This document shows positions 6,695-6,814 of a DNA stretch of 6,814 nt, in pieces. The translations under genes and the position numbers were made by a program. Every line of letters begins with the position of its first letter. The first letter of the stretch is position 1. Location: contig DATGMP010000155.1 of assembly GCA_035293565.1 (NCBI GenBank), positions 1 to 6,814 on the forward strand, read 5' to 3'. Source of the DNA: DATGMP01 sp035293565 (GTDB lineage Bacteria > Pseudomonadota > Alphaproteobacteria > BOG-932 > Roseiterribacteraceae). The notes beneath the pieces were generated by a model. It was not told the DNA's origin. It made no database searches and saw only the letters and a program-made list of their open reading frames with translations.

Positions 6695-6736
6695 TGTCCG
6701 GTTTTTGTAGCTCATGATCTGTCCGCTTCGTTTTTG
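6695..6736 (+). repeat. Pair of imperfect direct repeats, TGTCCG...GTTTTTG
   Basis: TGTCCG-GTTTTTG at 6695-6707 recurs as TGTCCG-(4 bases)-GTTTTTG at 6720-6736, so the two starts are 25 bases apart. Short repeated motifs starting with TGT occur at the ends of some insertion sequences, so this could be the left end of an element running off the window to the right. No transposase is visible to support that. Confidence 0.4.
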
Positions 6737-6737
6737 C

Positions 6738-6773
6738 TTCTTTCTCCGGGGGGCATGCCCCCCGGAGAAAGAA
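6738..6773. repeat. Perfect 36-base palindrome
   Basis: The left arm 6738-6755 (TTCTTTCTCCGGGGGGCA) is the exact reverse complement of the right arm 6756-6773, with no spacer. As RNA it would fold into a very stable hairpin on either strand. No T-run follows the stem on either strand (T-rich DNA precedes it on the plus strand), so it is not a standard intrinsic terminator. It may be a dispersed palindromic repeat, part of a mobile-element end, or a transcription barrier. Confidence 0.85.
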
Positions 6774-6814
6774 TTGCCGGCGTGGAGGCGTGTCACGCGG
6801 CTTGCCCGATTGTC

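Larger units (their letters stand above)
6415..6814. other. Gene-free right end with repeats; presumed promoter region of the minus-strand cluster
   Basis: I find no supportable gene in these 400 bases. The promoter of the LLM-VOC-sulfatase cluster should lie here. The minus strand has TTGACC at 6485-6490 as a possible -35, but no good -10 follows, so I leave it uncalled. A 37-codon minus-strand frame (6711-6601, reading GHLYKLATLVARSRLAGLGT) looks faintly protein-like but has no start codon and is closed by stops at both ends; it could be a gene remnant. Three repeat structures in this stretch are listed separately. Confidence 0.5.

Noticed and set aside
6601..6711. Minus-strand 37-codon frame, faintly protein-like
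   Set aside because: It has no start codon and is bounded by stops; it is too short to identify. At most it is a remnant.
6738..6773. Intrinsic terminator reading of the 36-base palindrome
   Set aside because: The stem is not followed by a T-run on either strand.
1..6814. CRISPR array, tRNA or rRNA
   Set aside because: I saw no regularly spaced repeats, cloverleaf-like segments or rRNA-like stretches in reading the window.

Overview
This GC-rich window has the codon use and gene families of a soil- or plant-associated proteobacterium. An alphaproteobacterium of the Bradyrhizobium/Hyphomicrobiales type is the best guess from the IS630-type transposase tail and the protein families; this is inference, not proof. 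It holds four complete genes and one truncated gene, all read from the sequence.

Layout. Positions 1-140 are the last 45 codons of an IS630-family transposase that enters from the left. After a short leader, a plus-strand gene (305-2476) encodes a secreted 723-residue protein. It appears to join a carboxypeptidase-regulatory-like beta-sandwich, a single c-type haem motif (CQPCH) and a beta-propeller. It converges across a 130-base gap on a minus-strand cluster. In transcription order, that cluster is an LLM-class flavin/F420 oxidoreductase (6414-5464), a VOC/glyoxalase-fold protein (5397-5008) and a large periplasmic type I sulfatase (4934-2607). The three genes are spaced 66 and 73 bases apart and each has a strong purine-rich Shine-Dalgarno. 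Both intercistronic gaps carry a GC-rich stem-loop upstream of the next ribosome binding site.

The right-hand 400 bases (6415-6814) carry no gene I can support. They contain a perfect 36-base palindrome, an imperfect inverted repeat and a pair of imperfect direct repeats that may belong to a mobile element.

How the parts may work together (inference). The sulfatase would release sulfate from a sulfate ester in the periplasm. The LLM oxidoreductase and VOC protein, both cytoplasmic by lack of a signal peptide, could process the desulfated or another organic product. The haem/propeller protein could be a periplasmic redox or binding partner. The set looks like a small accessory catabolic cassette next to mobile DNA. 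Its substrate cannot be read from the sequence.
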